Part shown: piece by piece, positions 39,358 through 49,273 of the stretch | Layout: each line of letters begins with the position of its first letter | Numbering within the stretch: the first letter of the stretch is position 1 | The notes under the pieces: generated by a model | What the model saw: only the letters and a program-made list of their open reading frames with translations | Databases searched by the model: none | What the model was told of the DNA's origin: nothing | Assembly: GCF_005121165.3 (NCBI RefSeq) | Contig: NZ_CP034413.3 | Coordinates: forward strand, 1,674,001-1,738,000 | Direction of reading: 5' to 3' | Source: Dysosmobacter welbionis | Lineage (GTDB): Bacteria; Bacillota; Clostridia; Oscillospirales; Oscillospiraceae | Length of the DNA: 64,000 nt | Made by a program: the position numbers and the translations under genes

Positions 39358-40899
39358 TTGTCTCACCAGACTGTCATCGTGCTGGACTTCGGCGGACAGT
39401 ACAATCAGCTCATTGCCCGCCGGGTCCGGGAGTGCGGCGTCTACTGCGAGGTAAAGCCCTACACCACCCCGCTGGCGGACATCCGCGCCATGAATCCCAT
39501 CGGCATCATCTTTACCGGTGGCCCCAACAGCGTGTATGATCCCAAATCCCCCCAGGTGGACCCGGCCATTTTCACCTGGGGCGTGCCCATCCTGGGCATC
39601 TGCTACGGCTGTCAGCTGATGGCCCATAACCTGGGCGGCCGGGTTACCGAGGCCCAGGACGACTCCGCCCGGGAGTACGGCAAGACCGAGACGTATTTCG
39701 ATTCGGCCTGCAAGCTCTTCAAGGGCCTTCCCGCCCAGGGCATCACCTGGATGAGTCACGGGGACTACATGGAGAAGGTGCCGGAGGGCTTCGCTCTGGT
39801 GGCCCACTCCGACGCCTGCCCCAATGTGGCCATCTGCGATGAGAGCCGCGGCTTCTACGGCGTCCAGTACCACCCGGAGGTCAATCATACGGAGCATGGC
39901 ACCGACATGATCCGCAACTTCCTGTATGAGGTCTGCGGCGCAGCGGGCGACTGGACCATGGGCGACTACAAGGAGACTGCCATCCGCCAGATCCGGGAGA
40001 AGGTGGGGGACGGCAAGGTGCTGCTGGCCCTGTCCGGCGGCGTGGACTCCTCCGTGGCGGCAGCCCTGGTAGCCGAGGCCGTAGGCAGCCAGCTGACCTG
40101 CGTGTTTGTGGACCACGGCCTCATGCGCCTGAACGAGGGCGACGAGGTGGAGGAGGCCTTCAAAAAGTGGGATATCAACTTCGTCCGGGCCAACGCGGAG
40201 GAGCTGTTCCTCTCCAAACTCTCCGGCGTCAGCGAGCCGGAGCGCAAGCGGAAGATCATCGGGGAGGAATTCATCCGTGTCTTTGAGGCGGAGGCCAAAA
40301 AGATCGGCCAGGTGGATTACCTGGTCCAGGGCACCATCTATCCCGATGTGATCGAGTCCGGCACCGGCGACGCCGCCGTCATCAAGAGCCACCACAACGT
40401 GGGCGGCCTGCCGGACTATGTGGACTTCAAGGAGATCATCGAACCCCTGCGGATGCTCTTCAAGGACGAGGTCCGTCAGCTTGGTCGGGAGCTGGGCCTG
40501 CCGGAGTATCTGGTCATGCGCCAGCCTTTCCCGGGCCCGGGCCTTGCCATCCGGGTCATCGGCGAGGTGACGAAGGACAAACTGGACACTCTGCGCCTGG
40601 CAGACTTCATTTTCCGGGACGAGATCGCTAAGGCCCATCTGGAGGGCACCATGAACCAGTATTTCGCGGTGCTCACCAACATGCGTTCCGTGGGCGTTAT
40701 GGGTGACGGCCGGACCTATGACTACACTCTGGCTCTCCGCTCTGTCACCACCACAGACTTCATGACCGCCGACTGGACCCGTATTCCCTACGAGGTGCTG
40801 GACCGGATCAGCGTGCGGATTGTCAACGAAGTGCCCCATATCAACCGGATTGTGTACGATATCACGTCCAAGCCGCCCGCTACGATCGAGTGGGAATGA
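39358..40899 (+). CDS. guaA: GMP synthase (glutamine-hydrolysing), 3' end used as IME attachment site
   Basis: This 513-aa enzyme converts XMP to GMP with glutamine and ATP. The N-terminal class-I amidotransferase domain has the nucleophile in [10 protein letters not shown] and the His-Glu pair in [14 protein letters not shown]. The ATP-pyrophosphatase domain has the P-loop [10 protein letters not shown]. The C-terminal dimerisation domain ends with PPATIEWE. I chose the TTG at 39358, spaced after AAAGGAGG, which gives the normal family start [16 protein letters not shown]; an upstream in-frame extension lacks homology. The last 13 bases are repeated at 51984-51996 at the other end of an integrated element, so the insertion preserves the coding sequence. 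Confidence 0.95.
   Translation: MSHQTVIVLDFGGQYNQLIARRVRECGVYCEVKPYTTPLADIRAMNPIGIIFTGGPNSVYDPKSPQVDPAIFTWGVPILGICYGCQLMAHNLGGRVTEAQDDSAREYGKTETYFDSACKLFKGLPAQGITWMSHGDYMEKVPEGFALVAHSDACPNVAICDESRGFYGVQYHPEVNHTEHGTDMIRNFLYEVCGAAGDWTMGDYKETAIRQIREKVGDGKVLLALSGGVDSSVAAALVAEAVGSQLTCVFVDHGLMRLNEGDEVEEAFKKWDINFVRANAEELFLSKLSGVSEPERKRKIIGEEFIRVFEAEAKKIGQVDYLVQGTIYPDVIESGTGDAAVIKSHHNVGGLPDYVDFKEIIEPLRMLFKDEVRQLGRELGLPEYLVMRQPFPGPGLAIRVIGEVTKDKLDTLRLADFIFRDEIAKAHLEGTMNQYFAVLTNMRSVGVMGDGRTYDYTLALRSVTTTDFMTADWTRIPYEVLDRISVRIVNEVPHINRIVYDITSKPPATIEWE
40887..40899 (+). repeat. attL (guaA end of the IME)
   Basis: CGAGTGGGAATGA is the last 13 bases of guaA including its TGA; an exact copy is at 51984-51996. 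Confidence 0.85.
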
Positions 40900-40968
40900 G
40901 AAAAAAGTGAATATGATGGGCTGAAAAGCCTTGAAAACACTCACTTTTTGAAAATCTCATTTCCTGTT

Positions 40969-40986
40969 TGATAGCAAAATGATAGC
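40969..40986 (+). repeat. TGATAGC repeats at the left end of the IME
   Basis: Two TGATAGC heptamers in direct orientation (40969-40975, 40980-40986). Three more lie inside the right end (51851-51881). They are likely integrase arm-type sites. Confidence 0.55.
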
Positions 40987-41122
40987 AGATACCAAAGCCA
41001 TTTTGTTTGTTCTTATTGTGGCGAGCGAATGGTTTGCAGGTTTGCTGTCGCATCCAATCCTATATTGAGAGCGAAAAAGGCTCTGCTGACTTTCTGTAAA
41101 AGAAGGTCGGCAGAGCCTTTTG

Positions 41123-41653
41123 TTATTCTTCGTTATGTTCCTTGAGATCAGCAAGGAGCAGATCACTCAGCTCCTGCGACGGCATAATCTTGTGCCACTG
41201 ACCGGAGGTGTCAAGCTCAGGGTAGCGGTAGCGCCAGCGGTCGTATTCTTCTTTGGTAATCTCCCCCGCTTTCAGCTTGGCAGCAAGCGCGCCCCATGCG
41301 GAAAGCATCCTGTGAAGCTCCGCTGCGTCGCGTCCTTTGTGGATATGAACGCGCAGATGCACCTCATCCTCACACTCGCAGACCTCAAGCCCGTAACGGT
41401 CTTCCAGCGTGAACAGCGTGTGCATCAGTCCTGTATAGGAGTCAATGTCCGGTACGTCCAGTGCCTTGGGCGAAACGTCAAGCACCTGTGCCAGCGCAGC
41501 GGTCACGTCCGCTTTAGGCGTTCTGGAACCATTCTCGTACTGCGCAAGGCGGACATCTGCGGATTTCTCCGGGAAACCCAGCGCCATGCCAAGGTATTTC
41601 TGCGTCATGCCCCGCATCGTGCGGAAAAAGTGGATGCGTTCACCAATCGCCAT
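41123..41653 (-). CDS. XRE-family HTH regulator of the IME
   Basis: This 176-aa protein has an N-terminal helix-turn-helix of the Cro/CI type (GMTQKYLGMALGFPEKSADVRLAQYENG) and a ~110-aa acidic C-terminal region of unknown function ending in a short DLLLADLKEHNEE. I use the second ATG, which is spaced 8 nt from AGGAG. It is divergent from the excisionase-integrase operon. The perfect inverted repeat at 41797-41817, overlapping the opposite promoter's start point, is its likely operator. It should keep excision genes off. Confidence 0.72.
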   Translation of the reverse strand: MAIGERIHFFRTMRGMTQKYLGMALGFPEKSADVRLAQYENGSRTPKADVTAALAQVLDVSPKALDVPDIDSYTGLMHTLFTLEDRYGLEVCECEDEVHLRVHIHKGRDAAELHRMLSAWGALAAKLKAGEITKEEYDRWRYRYPELDTSGQWHKIMPSQELSDLLLADLKEHNEE

Positions 41654-41762
41654 AATAGCCATCTCCTGTGTCGGTTATCTTTGATAAAGAGTATAGCAGA
41701 TATGTTTAATTTCGTCAAGAAAAATCTAAGCAAATTTATTTAATATTTTCCTGCAAACCGGC

Positions 41763-41791
41763 TTGACTTAAACCAATATGTATAGTACAAT
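41763..41791 (+). promoter_or_regulatory. Promoter of the excisionase-integrase operon
   Basis: TTGACT - 17 bp - TACAAT, a close sigma-A match on the plus strand. The expected start lies within the inverted repeat that follows. Confidence 0.7.
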
Positions 41792-41796
41792 GGCTG

Positions 41797-41817
41797 TAAG
41801 CTAAGCATATTAGCTTA
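41797..41817. promoter_or_regulatory. Operator candidate (perfect inverted repeat)
   Basis: TAAGCTAA-GCATA-TTAGCTTA has perfect 8-bp arms. It begins 6 bp after the -10 box of the excisionase promoter, where a bound XRE repressor would block RNA polymerase. Confidence 0.6.
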
Positions 41818-42078
41818 ATTCATAGAAATTTTACAATTAGGATAGTCAACAAATGCAGAAAAAATGTCCGTTGTAAGGTGAGAGGGGGGTGAAATCCAAA
41901 AGAGCCAAACTGAATGACCGTCCAAGGGATACTTTCTCCGGGGAAGCACGCGATGAGACGAGCGTGCCAAGGAGAAAAGAAAACGGCACAGCGCCGAAAA
42001 GGGTTGCCTGTCAGAGTCCTGCGGATAGAACGGCAGAAGAAATCAACCACAAATCAGGAAAGGAAGGTATTTTGCCTA

Positions 42079-42293
42079 TGGCAGGAGAAATTTTTATGAG
42101 AGTAAATGAAGTTGCGGAAGAGCTTGGCGTATCGGTTCCGTATGCGTATAAGCTCATTCGTGAGTTGAACAAAGAGCTGCGAAAGACCGGCTGCATCACC
42201 ATTGCAGGCAGGATTGACCGCAAGTTCTTCCATGAGAAGTTCTACGGAACGAGAGAACCGAAGGAAAGAAGGGAATCGAATGGCAGCGTTTAA
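42079..42293 (+). CDS. Excisionase-like HTH protein of the IME
   Basis: This 71-aa protein has MRVNEVAEELGVSVPYAYKLIRELNKELRKTG as MerR/excisionase-type helix-turn-helix, followed by GRIDRKFFHEKFYG. It overlaps the integrase start by 14 bp, typical of a coupled xis-int pair. The usual role is to bind arm sites and tip the integrase toward excision. Upstream in-frame sequence lacks similarity, so I start at 42079. Confidence 0.75.
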
Positions 42294-43353
42294 GGACAAG
42301 AAGAACGGCTCATGGTATGTGCAGTTTCGCTATACCGACTGGCGCGGTGAGCGCCAGCAGAAATTGAAGCGCGGCTTTGCCACGAAAAAAGAGGCGCAGG
42401 CATGGGAACGCGAGTTTCTGATGCAGAAGCAGGCTGACATCAATATGAGCTTCGAAAGCTTTGTGGCGCTCTATGAAAAGGACGTCAAGCCCAAGCTGAA
42501 GCTCAACACATGGCTCAGCAAGGAGCATATCATCCGCACAAAGATTCTGCCGTATTTTAAAAAGCGCAAGCTCTCGGAAATCACCGCCCGTGATGTGATC
42601 GACTGGCAGAACGAGATACGGCAGCACACCAAGTCAAGCGGCGAAAGCTATTCCCCGGACTATCTCAAGAACGTCCATACCCAACTGAGCTGTATTTTCA
42701 ACCACGCCATCAAGTATTACGGCTTACAGATCAATCCCGCTGCAAAGGCCGGAAATATGGGCAGCGAGCAGCCGAAGGAAATGCTGTTCTGGACGAAAGA
42801 AGAATACCTAAAATTCATCGACGCCATGATGGACAAGCCTATGCTGTACTACGCTTTTGAAATCCTGTACTGGTGTGGCATCCGCGAGGGCGAGCTGCTG
42901 GCACTGACGCCTGCGGACTTTGATTTCGAGAAGAAAACGCTCCGCATCAATAAATCCTATCAGCGCTTACAGGGCAAGGACGTTATCACCACGCCGAAAA
43001 CGAAGAAAAGCAACCGCGTGATCCAGATGCCTGACTTTCTCTGTGATGAGATACAGGACTACTTCAAGGAACTTTATGGACTGGAACCGGACAGCCGTAT
43101 TTTTCCGCTGTCCAAATATGCCTTGAAGCGCGGCATGGAGTTCGGGTGCAAGGCGTCTGGTGTCAAGATCATCAGAATCCACGATTTGAGACACAGCCAT
43201 GTTTCTTTACTTATCAACATGGGCTATTCTGCCGTTGCCATCGGCAATCGCGTGGGGCACGAAAGCGTGGAGATCACCTATCGGTACGCGCACCTTTTCC
43301 CAACCGTACAGAAGGAAATGGCAGATAAATTGAACGTCGAAAGGAGTAATTAA
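42280..43353 (+). CDS. Tyrosine integrase of the guaA IME
   Basis: This 357-aa recombinase has an AP2-like N-terminus (FKDKKNGSWYVQFRYTDWRGE), a core-binding domain (~60-165) and a catalytic domain. Catalytic residues are in WCGIREGELLAL (Arg), IHDLRHSHVSLL (His-x-x-Arg) and GHESVEITYRYAHL (His, Tyr). I use the ATG at 42280 after GAAAGAAGGG. It is the enzyme expected to recombine the two 13-bp copies of the guaA end. Confidence 0.9.
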   Translation: MAAFKDKKNGSWYVQFRYTDWRGERQQKLKRGFATKKEAQAWEREFLMQKQADINMSFESFVALYEKDVKPKLKLNTWLSKEHIIRTKILPYFKKRKLSEITARDVIDWQNEIRQHTKSSGESYSPDYLKNVHTQLSCIFNHAIKYYGLQINPAAKAGNMGSEQPKEMLFWTKEEYLKFIDAMMDKPMLYYAFEILYWCGIREGELLALTPADFDFEKKTLRINKSYQRLQGKDVITTPKTKKSNRVIQMPDFLCDEIQDYFKELYGLEPDSRIFPLSKYALKRGMEFGCKASGVKIIRIHDLRHSHVSLLINMGYSAVAIGNRVGHESVEITYRYAHLFPTVQKEMADKLNVERSN

Positions 43354-43355
43354 AA

Positions 43356-43691
43356 ATGTCACTGAAAAACCGGGATAACCACAACCGCTGGCGCAACAAG
43401 ACTGTTGCCTTCCGGGTATCACCGGAGGAAGACCAACAAATCGAAACCTTCGTCAAGCTCTCCGGGCTGACCAAGCAGGACTACATCACACGCCGTTTGA
43501 CCTGCAAGGATGTAGTGGTGCAGGGCAATCCGAGGGTTTACAAAGCACTGCGCGACCAGCTTGCCGCCGTGCTGGATGAGCTGCGGCGTATTAAGACGGG
43601 CGGCAGCGTAAATGACGAGCTGCTGGATGTGATCGAAATGATCGCCGCCATCATGGACGGCATGAAAGAGGAAAATGCCTATGGAAAATGA
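43356..43691 (+). CDS. MobC-like plasmid mobilization relaxosome protein
   Basis: This 111-aa protein has a ribbon-helix-helix-like start (NKTVAFRVSPEEDQQIETFVKLSGLTKQDYITRRL) and a helical C-terminus (VYKALRDQLAAVLDELRRI). The pattern is that of small MobC/relaxosome proteins in Firmicute mobilizable elements. It starts 2 bp after the integrase stop and overlaps the RepA-like gene, so all three are one transcript. Confidence 0.65.
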   Translation: MSLKNRDNHNRWRNKTVAFRVSPEEDQQIETFVKLSGLTKQDYITRRLTCKDVVVQGNPRVYKALRDQLAAVLDELRRIKTGGSVNDELLDVIEMIAAIMDGMKEENAYGK

Positions 43692-44853
43692 AATCTGCAA
43701 AAAGAAAACGACCGCCCCGGACACATCTGTTGGCGCAGATGATGGGCAGCCGCTTCACAATTCAACTGAGAACAGTATATCCGCTTTTGAAGAAGAAATC
43801 AACGGTGATTTTCAAAGCAGTGCGGAAAGTCTTGACGAAATCTATCGCAGGATTCAGCGGTTAACCGACCCGCATTACCTGCACACAATCTCCATGACCG
43901 AACTGTACCAGACCGCATATCAGAGCAGACCGCCGATCATCGACGGCTTGCTCTATGCGGGTGCGTACATCCTCGCAGGTGCGCCAAAGATCGGCAAATC
44001 ATTTCTGGTGGCGCAGATCGCCTATCATGTCAGCACGGGCGAAGCTCTATGGGGCTGCGAAGTCCATCCCGGCACGGTGCTGTACCTCGCATTAGAAGAT
44101 GACTTTCAGCGCATTCAGAGTCGAATGTTTATGATGTACGGCGTCAACGACACCGACCGGCTGCACTTTGCAACTGCGGCGGGCAAGATCGGAAACGGAC
44201 TGGACGAACAGCTTGAGAATTTTGTGCGCGAGCATCACGATACCAAACTCATTATCATTGACACCATGCAGAAAATCCGGGAAGTCGGCGGCGAGGCGTA
44301 CAGCTACGCCAGCGATTATGAGATCATCGGTCGGCTCAAGCAGTTTGCCGACAAGCACTGCATCTGCGTTTTGACCGTCCACCACACTCGCAAGCAGCCT
44401 GCCGGTGACAGCTTCGAAATGATCTCCGGTACGACAGGGTTGCTCGGCTGCGCGGACGGGTCGCTTCTCATGCAGAAGAAAAAGCGCACGGCATTGGAGG
44501 CAACCATCGACGTCGTGGGGCGCGACCAGCAGGATCAGATTCTCTATCTGAAAAAGGATGCCGACACGCAGATCTGGAATCTTGAAAAGGTAGAAAACGA
44601 GCTGCACAAAGAGCCGCCCGATCATGTTCTGGATGCTGTCGCTGGACTACTATCCGCAGAACATCCAATCTGGACAGGATCGCCCTCTGCGCTTGCCGAT
44701 GCCGTCCATGTCGGCATGGCGGCAAATGCGCTGAGCAAGTATCTGAATGTGAAGTCTGGCAGACTGTTGGATGAATACCACGTCCGCTATGAGAACAAGG
44801 TTCGGCACGAAGGGCGACGTATCACGCTGACCTATGATGCTGAAAGCAAATAA
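43681..44853 (+). CDS. RepA-like hexameric helicase (AAA_25 family ATPase)
   Basis: This ~390-aa RecA-fold ATPase has Walker A AGAPKIGKSFL, Walker B LIIIDTMQKI and ICVLTVHHTRK as the sensor region. It matches the RepA/RSF1010-type helicases found beside primase-less mobilizable elements. It could unwind DNA at the element's replication origin during transfer. The C-terminal ~80 residues look like a winged helix (SALADAVHVGMAANALSKYLN). The ATG at 43681 has better spacing to GAGG than the one at 43675. Confidence 0.75.
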   Translation: MENEICKKKTTAPDTSVGADDGQPLHNSTENSISAFEEEINGDFQSSAESLDEIYRRIQRLTDPHYLHTISMTELYQTAYQSRPPIIDGLLYAGAYILAGAPKIGKSFLVAQIAYHVSTGEALWGCEVHPGTVLYLALEDDFQRIQSRMFMMYGVNDTDRLHFATAAGKIGNGLDEQLENFVREHHDTKLIIIDTMQKIREVGGEAYSYASDYEIIGRLKQFADKHCICVLTVHHTRKQPAGDSFEMISGTTGLLGCADGSLLMQKKKRTALEATIDVVGRDQQDQILYLKKDADTQIWNLEKVENELHKEPPDHVLDAVAGLLSAEHPIWTGSPSALADAVHVGMAANALSKYLNVKSGRLLDEYHVRYENKVRHEGRRITLTYDAESK

Positions 44854-44856
44854 GCC

Positions 44857-44935
44857 GCGCGACGGCTGCGACGGTTGCGACGGTGAAAATGATACCGTAA
44901 AACAACCGTCGCAATCGTTGCGACCGTCGCGGAGG
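44857..44935. repeat. GACGG-rich imperfect inverted repeat after repA
   Basis: Left arm CGCGACGGCTGCGACGGTTG... and right arm ...CGTTGCGACCGTCGCG are about 27 nt each with few mismatches, separated by ~25 nt. The arms consist of repeated GCGACGG units. The position after repA suggests an iteron-like origin or a helicase loading site. Confidence 0.5.
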
Positions 44936-45051
44936 GAAGCCGGCAGCACGACCTTCCGCGCCCCCGTCCCCATCGAAAAATCCGCAGAGTTTGAGATGGA
45001 TGTGGGCAGGAGATTATGAGCAGAGGTTGTCTGCAAATAAGCTGCTGACCA

Positions 45052-45097
45052 CGCCGGTTTTTGCGGTTTGTATCCACACTGCAAACCGCAAAACCGG
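45052..45097. other. Hairpin upstream of the MobV relaxase gene
   Basis: Arms of about 17 nt (GCCGGTTTTTGCGGTTTG against CAAACCGCAAAACCGGC) with a ~10-nt loop and one unpaired T. It may be part of the transfer origin or a terminator. Confidence 0.5.
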
Positions 45098-45140
45098 CAG
45101 AGACTTCCGCAGAAGCCGCATACCCCCTCGGAGAGCCCAC

Positions 45141-45190
45141 GATACTTTGCAGCCGCAGGATGAAAGTATCATAGTGGGTTATTACACTTC
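45141..45190 (+). other. MobV-type oriT candidate
   Basis: An inverted repeat GATACTTT/AAAGTATC (45141-45148, 45163-45170) is followed by ATAGTGGGTTATTACACTT. The pMV158 origin has the same order: an AAAGTATA arm followed by a TAGTGTG/TTA nick site and a CACTT-like arm. It lies 65 bp before the MobV relaxase gene. Confidence 0.6.
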
Positions 45191-45254
45191 CGCAGAAGTG
45201 CCTCCCCGAAAGCTACCCGTCCTGCACAATCTGAAATCAGGAGGTAAACTGCCT

Positions 45255-46516
45255 ATGGCAAGAGGCGACGGTATCCACCGTACCAGCGCAAGAAACGCAA
45301 GAATGAAAGATACAGACATCGACAACGCACAGGCGCATAATGAGCGCGAAAAATCGTCGTATGTCAATCAGGACATCGTTCCTGAACGGACGCCATACAA
45401 CGTCCATTTCAAAACGCCAACCGCCGGGTATAAGGAGATGTTCGAGCAGATGCGCTCTGACGGCGTGATCTCAACACGCGGTCTGAAAGCGGATGCTGAG
45501 AAATTCGGAGAGCTGATCTTCGACGTCAACTCCGCCTACTTTTTCAACCACGGCGGCTATGACTTTGCAAAACAATTTTACGCCGATGCCTACAAAGCTG
45601 CAATCAGAATTGTGGGCGGCGAGCAATACATCCTATCGGCGGTCATGCACGCTGACGAGCGCAACCGCGCCATGTCCGACGCGCTGGGACAAGACGTGTA
45701 TCACTACCACCTTCATGTGGTCTATCTTCCCGTCGTAGAAAAGCAAATCCTGTGGTCGAAGCGCTGCAAGGATGAGTCGCTTCGCGGCACGGTCAAGGAG
45801 ATAATCCAGCAGGTCAGCATGAGTAAGAAGTGGGCTTCCAAGCCCGCGCTGGACGAGAACGGCACGCCGATTCTGAGCGCCAAGGGCAAGCCTGTTCTCA
45901 AAAATCCTACAGCGTTTTGCAGGACGATTTCTTCCGGTATATGCGCGACGCCGGGTACGACGATGTGGAGCGCGGCGAACGCGGCAGCTCCGAGGAACAC
46001 CTGACGGTGACGCAGTTCAAGGTGCAGCAGGAGCAGGCGCGGCTGGCAGAACTCACAGAGCAGAACCGCCAGCAGGAACAGCAGGCGGCGACGCTCGGCA
46101 GACAGATTGAGAAAATTCAGAATCAGCAGGTCAATGTGGCAGCTATCGAAAAGATTGAGGCGAAGTCCGTCCCGCTGTCCTCTAAGGTAATATTGGAGCG
46201 TTCTGACTACGAATCGCTGGCAAAGGCAGCAAAGAAATACGCTGCGTCAGAGAAAAAGGAATCCAAGTTGCAAAAGGCTTTGGATGCGGCAAACAGGCTG
46301 ATTGCAAAACTCAAGGCAGAGATCGCCGGTTTGAAACAGGAGCTTTCCGAGTACAAATCTGTTCGCAGCAAGCTCCGCACATCGGATCTGGAACGCGAAA
46401 ACGCAGAACTTCGCGGAAAAGTGCAACGCTATGAGAACGTGATCCAGCGCAATAACCTCTGGCATTTCTTCCGTCCACGCAGAGAAAAAACGGCAATGCG
46501 GGACGATGCCCGCTGA
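45255..46516 (+). pseudogene. MobV (Mob/Pre) family relaxase, single-base frameshift
   Basis: The first frame starts MARGDGIHRTSARNARMKD, with the family DIVPERTPYNVHFK motif, and the metal-binding segment DVYHYHLHVVYLPV (HxHxH type). At an A5 run (45900-45904) the frame breaks; one more A would give ...LKKSYSVLQDDFFRYMR and continue in the second frame to AMRDDAR, about 420 aa in all. The C-terminal half is coiled coil. Since the remaining sequence is fully conserved, this may be a sequencing indel or a slippery site rather than true loss. A GGAGG site precedes ATG. Confidence 0.8.
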
Positions 46517-46688
46517 TGCCGTGTTGAGCGGAGAAAAACCGATTTTATCAAATGGGAGCGTCCGAATCGAGCAGCGTATCATTTGGGCGCTCCCTATTCA
46601 AAAATCAACCGCTTTTTGCAGGTGTAGAGCTGACAAAAAATCTTGAAAATGCACCTGTTTTCGCGGGGCAGGCAGAAATGGAGGCAAT

Positions 46689-46985
46689 ATGAAAACCGGA
46701 CTGACCAAACGGCAGAAAACGACCTGCATCTATTTTGACGAAGCCAGCAAAACCGTTGAAATCCAGACGCACAATACCGCGCTCAAAAAGCGGCTGACAC
46801 AATATGCGGCGGCATATCCCAATCTGTGCAGGCAGACCGACGATGACGAACAGGGCGGTCTGACCTTTGAGATTGACCGCAGGCGCTTCGCTGTCCGATT
46901 GACCGCTCCGTATTCAGATGAGCGCCGTCACGCAGCAAGCGAGCTTGCCAAGAAGAATGGACTGAAAGGAAGACCACAATTATGA
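46689..46985 (+). CDS. IME-associated conserved hypothetical protein
   Basis: This 98-aa protein starts MKTGLTKRQKTTCIYFDEAS and ends ASELAKKNGLKGRPQL. A GGAGGCAAT site precedes the ATG. It follows the relaxase, and I recall similar small proteins at the same place in other MobV elements. There is no catalytic motif to name. It probably serves the element rather than the restriction system downstream, since its base composition matches the core. Confidence 0.55.
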   Translation: MKTGLTKRQKTTCIYFDEASKTVEIQTHNTALKKRLTQYAAAYPNLCRQTDDDEQGGLTFEIDRRRFAVRLTAPYSDERRHAASELAKKNGLKGRPQL

Positions 46986-47104
46986 ATTGTAGACTCCAGA
47001 CGCATTTAATATTTGTACTCCTATGAAATCATCATTAATATTGACACTATTCGTTTTTGTGAGTATAATATGATCATTAAATTACGAAATAACTGGAGGA
47101 ATCT

Positions 47105-49273
47105 ATGTATATTTCAGTTAATGATGCGGCTTCAAAATTCAACATATCAAAGAGACGAGTTCAAGTTTTGTGTGAACAAGGACGTATTGACGGTGCAAAT
47201 ATGGTTAGCGGAGTATGGCTAATACCTGATACTGCTTCCAAGCCTATCGACGGTCGAAGAAAACATATAAGTTGTAACAAAGCTGACCAGATTGGTGTCG
47301 TTCACGACATTTTTACTGTTGATGATGTATGTAAGGAATTGTCTATATCAAAAGCAACTGCAAAAAACTGGATTCGCTTGGGTAAGATTGTCCCTGACAT
47401 TGATAACCAGTTTTTCAGCCGAGGATATATTGAAAGATTTTCGGCAGAACTTAAAAATCCCAAAAATAAGAAGCTTAAGAGCCGCAGAAACAAAAAGTCC
47501 TCCACAGGAAAAATCCTCTACAAAGACTATATTCATACTGAAAATAATAAGAGGTTAGTTTCTGAACTATTGGAACTAAATATCATTGAAGATGAAAGGG
47601 ATATGGTTGCAGTACTTGCAAATTTTGCCGTTCAGCTTTATTATCAAAGCCGAAATAAGCAGTATTCAGATAACAACCTTCTAATGCGTTTTTTGACGCA
47701 AAAACACTTTGACGATTTCCATATTCTAATTGAAGATTTGCTAGGATCCTACAACATAGATTCTGCATTATTTGAAAGATTACAGCCCGCATTGACAAAA
47801 GAAATTCTTTTTGTGAGCGGGGAAGACTCGTTAGGCTTTGTATATATTTCCTTACAGGATATTGCCCGGCGAAAAAGCAGGGGTGCCTATTATACTCCCG
47901 AAAAGGTTGTAAATGAGTTGATTGAAAGACTATACAAAAATGATGTTAATTTGAACGCGCGAACGATCTGTGATCCTTGTTGTGGTACCGGTAATTTTTT
48001 GCTGAGACTTGGTATGATGGGAATGGACTACTCAAATCTTTATGGTCAAGATATCGACCCCATAAGCATTTATATCACCAGAATCAATGTTGCACTTATG
48101 ACGCCCCAAATGACCGTTACCGATCTTTATTCCAGATTCATTATCGGTAACACATATTTGATGACCTTTACGCAGAAATTTGATGTTGTGCTCGGAAATC
48201 CGCCGTGGGGGAGTGAATTTTCTGAAGCTGATGTAATCACATATCGCAAGCTTTTTCAAACTGCAACCGGTAAAAGTCTAGAGTCGTATGACTTGTTTGT
48301 AGAAAAAGCGCTAACTATGCTCACTTACAATGGTGTGATGGCGTTTGTTTTGCCTGAGGCTATTCTAAGCGTAACTGCACATGAAGCGGTACGAAGACTA
48401 ATTCTCGACACCTGTTCATTCAAATTTGTTGCCTATTTAGGAAATGTGTTTTCCGGCGTACAATGTCCCTCTATAATTCTCGGAATTATGCCCGACGCAG
48501 CTAAGACAGTCCTTGGCTGTGAAGTTTCAACCGGCAATACTACTTTTGTCATTTCAAAGCATCGCACTTTCTCTGACGGAACCCTCTCATTCAATGTTTC
48601 TGATGAAGAAAATCGTTGCTTAAGTACGATTAGTGGGATTGAAAATGCGGCTTTTTTGAAAGAAAATGCGAAATTTGCGCTTGGGATTGTCACGGGTAAT
48701 AATAAGGAATATATATCTACAGAAAAACAAAGTGATAATGAGTTGGTTCTGAAGGGGAGCGATATTCAAAGATATAAAGTGTGTCCGTCTGGAAATTACA
48801 TCCGGTTTGAGCCAGAATCTTTTCAGCAAGTAGCTCCTATAGAAATCTACCGTGCAAAAGAAAAGCTACTTTATCGCTTTATCAGTGAAGTACCTGTATT
48901 CACTTATGACAATAAGCAAACACTTTCTTTGAACAGTTGTAATATTGTTATCCCCGAAATTGATGGACTTGCAATAAAGTATGTTCTTGCAATACTTAAT
49001 TCAAGCGTTGTAGCCTTTTTTATTTCAAAGAAATTCAACTCTGTCAAATTACTCCGTTCACACATAGAACAGGTACCAATACCCATTGTTTCAGCAGAAG
49101 AACAGGACAGTATTATAAAAAAAGTAGACCGCATAATGAACTCTTTCGAAAACATTAGCGGTCTATATAGCGAGTTAGATGACATGATCATGGGTCTGTA
49201 CCATTTAACAGTACAAGACAGAAAAATCATAACAGCGGCTTTGGCTGGTAAAAATCTATTTATCGATTTTTGA
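47105..49273 (+). CDS. Type II N6-adenine DNA methyltransferase with N-terminal HTH domains and TaqI-like C-terminus
   Basis: This 722-aa protein begins with an excisionase-type HTH (residues 1-55: AASKFNISKRRVQVLCEQGRIDG) and a second HTH-like unit (~68-110: VDDVCKELSISKATAKNWIRLGK). The methyltransferase core carries RGAYYTPEKVV (~259-269), the SAM motif DPCCGTGNF (290-298) and the N6-adenine motif NPPW (365-368). The last ~250 residues resemble a TaqI/Eco57I-type target-recognition domain. It is convergent with the endonuclease gene, overlapping it by 18 bp at the 3' ends. The gene is AT-rich and uses AT-ending codons, unlike the host. The HTH pair might let it regulate itself. Confidence 0.82.
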   Translation: MYISVNDAASKFNISKRRVQVLCEQGRIDGANMVSGVWLIPDTASKPIDGRRKHISCNKADQIGVVHDIFTVDDVCKELSISKATAKNWIRLGKIVPDIDNQFFSRGYIERFSAELKNPKNKKLKSRRNKKSSTGKILYKDYIHTENNKRLVSELLELNIIEDERDMVAVLANFAVQLYYQSRNKQYSDNNLLMRFLTQKHFDDFHILIEDLLGSYNIDSALFERLQPALTKEILFVSGEDSLGFVYISLQDIARRKSRGAYYTPEKVVNELIERLYKNDVNLNARTICDPCCGTGNFLLRLGMMGMDYSNLYGQDIDPISIYITRINVALMTPQMTVTDLYSRFIIGNTYLMTFTQKFDVVLGNPPWGSEFSEADVITYRKLFQTATGKSLESYDLFVEKALTMLTYNGVMAFVLPEAILSVTAHEAVRRLILDTCSFKFVAYLGNVFSGVQCPSIILGIMPDAAKTVLGCEVSTGNTTFVISKHRTFSDGTLSFNVSDEENRCLSTISGIENAAFLKENAKFALGIVTGNNKEYISTEKQSDNELVLKGSDIQRYKVCPSGNYIRFEPESFQQVAPIEIYRAKEKLLYRFISEVPVFTYDNKQTLSLNSCNIVIPEIDGLAIKYVLAILNSSVVAFFISKKFNSVKLLRSHIEQVPIPIVSAEEQDSIIKKVDRIMNSFENISGLYSELDDMIMGLYHLTVQDRKIITAALAGKNLFIDF

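Noticed and set aside
39337-40944. 535-codon open frame opposite guaA
   Set aside because: It is a mirror frame of a GC-rich gene. guaA motifs on the plus strand are unambiguous.
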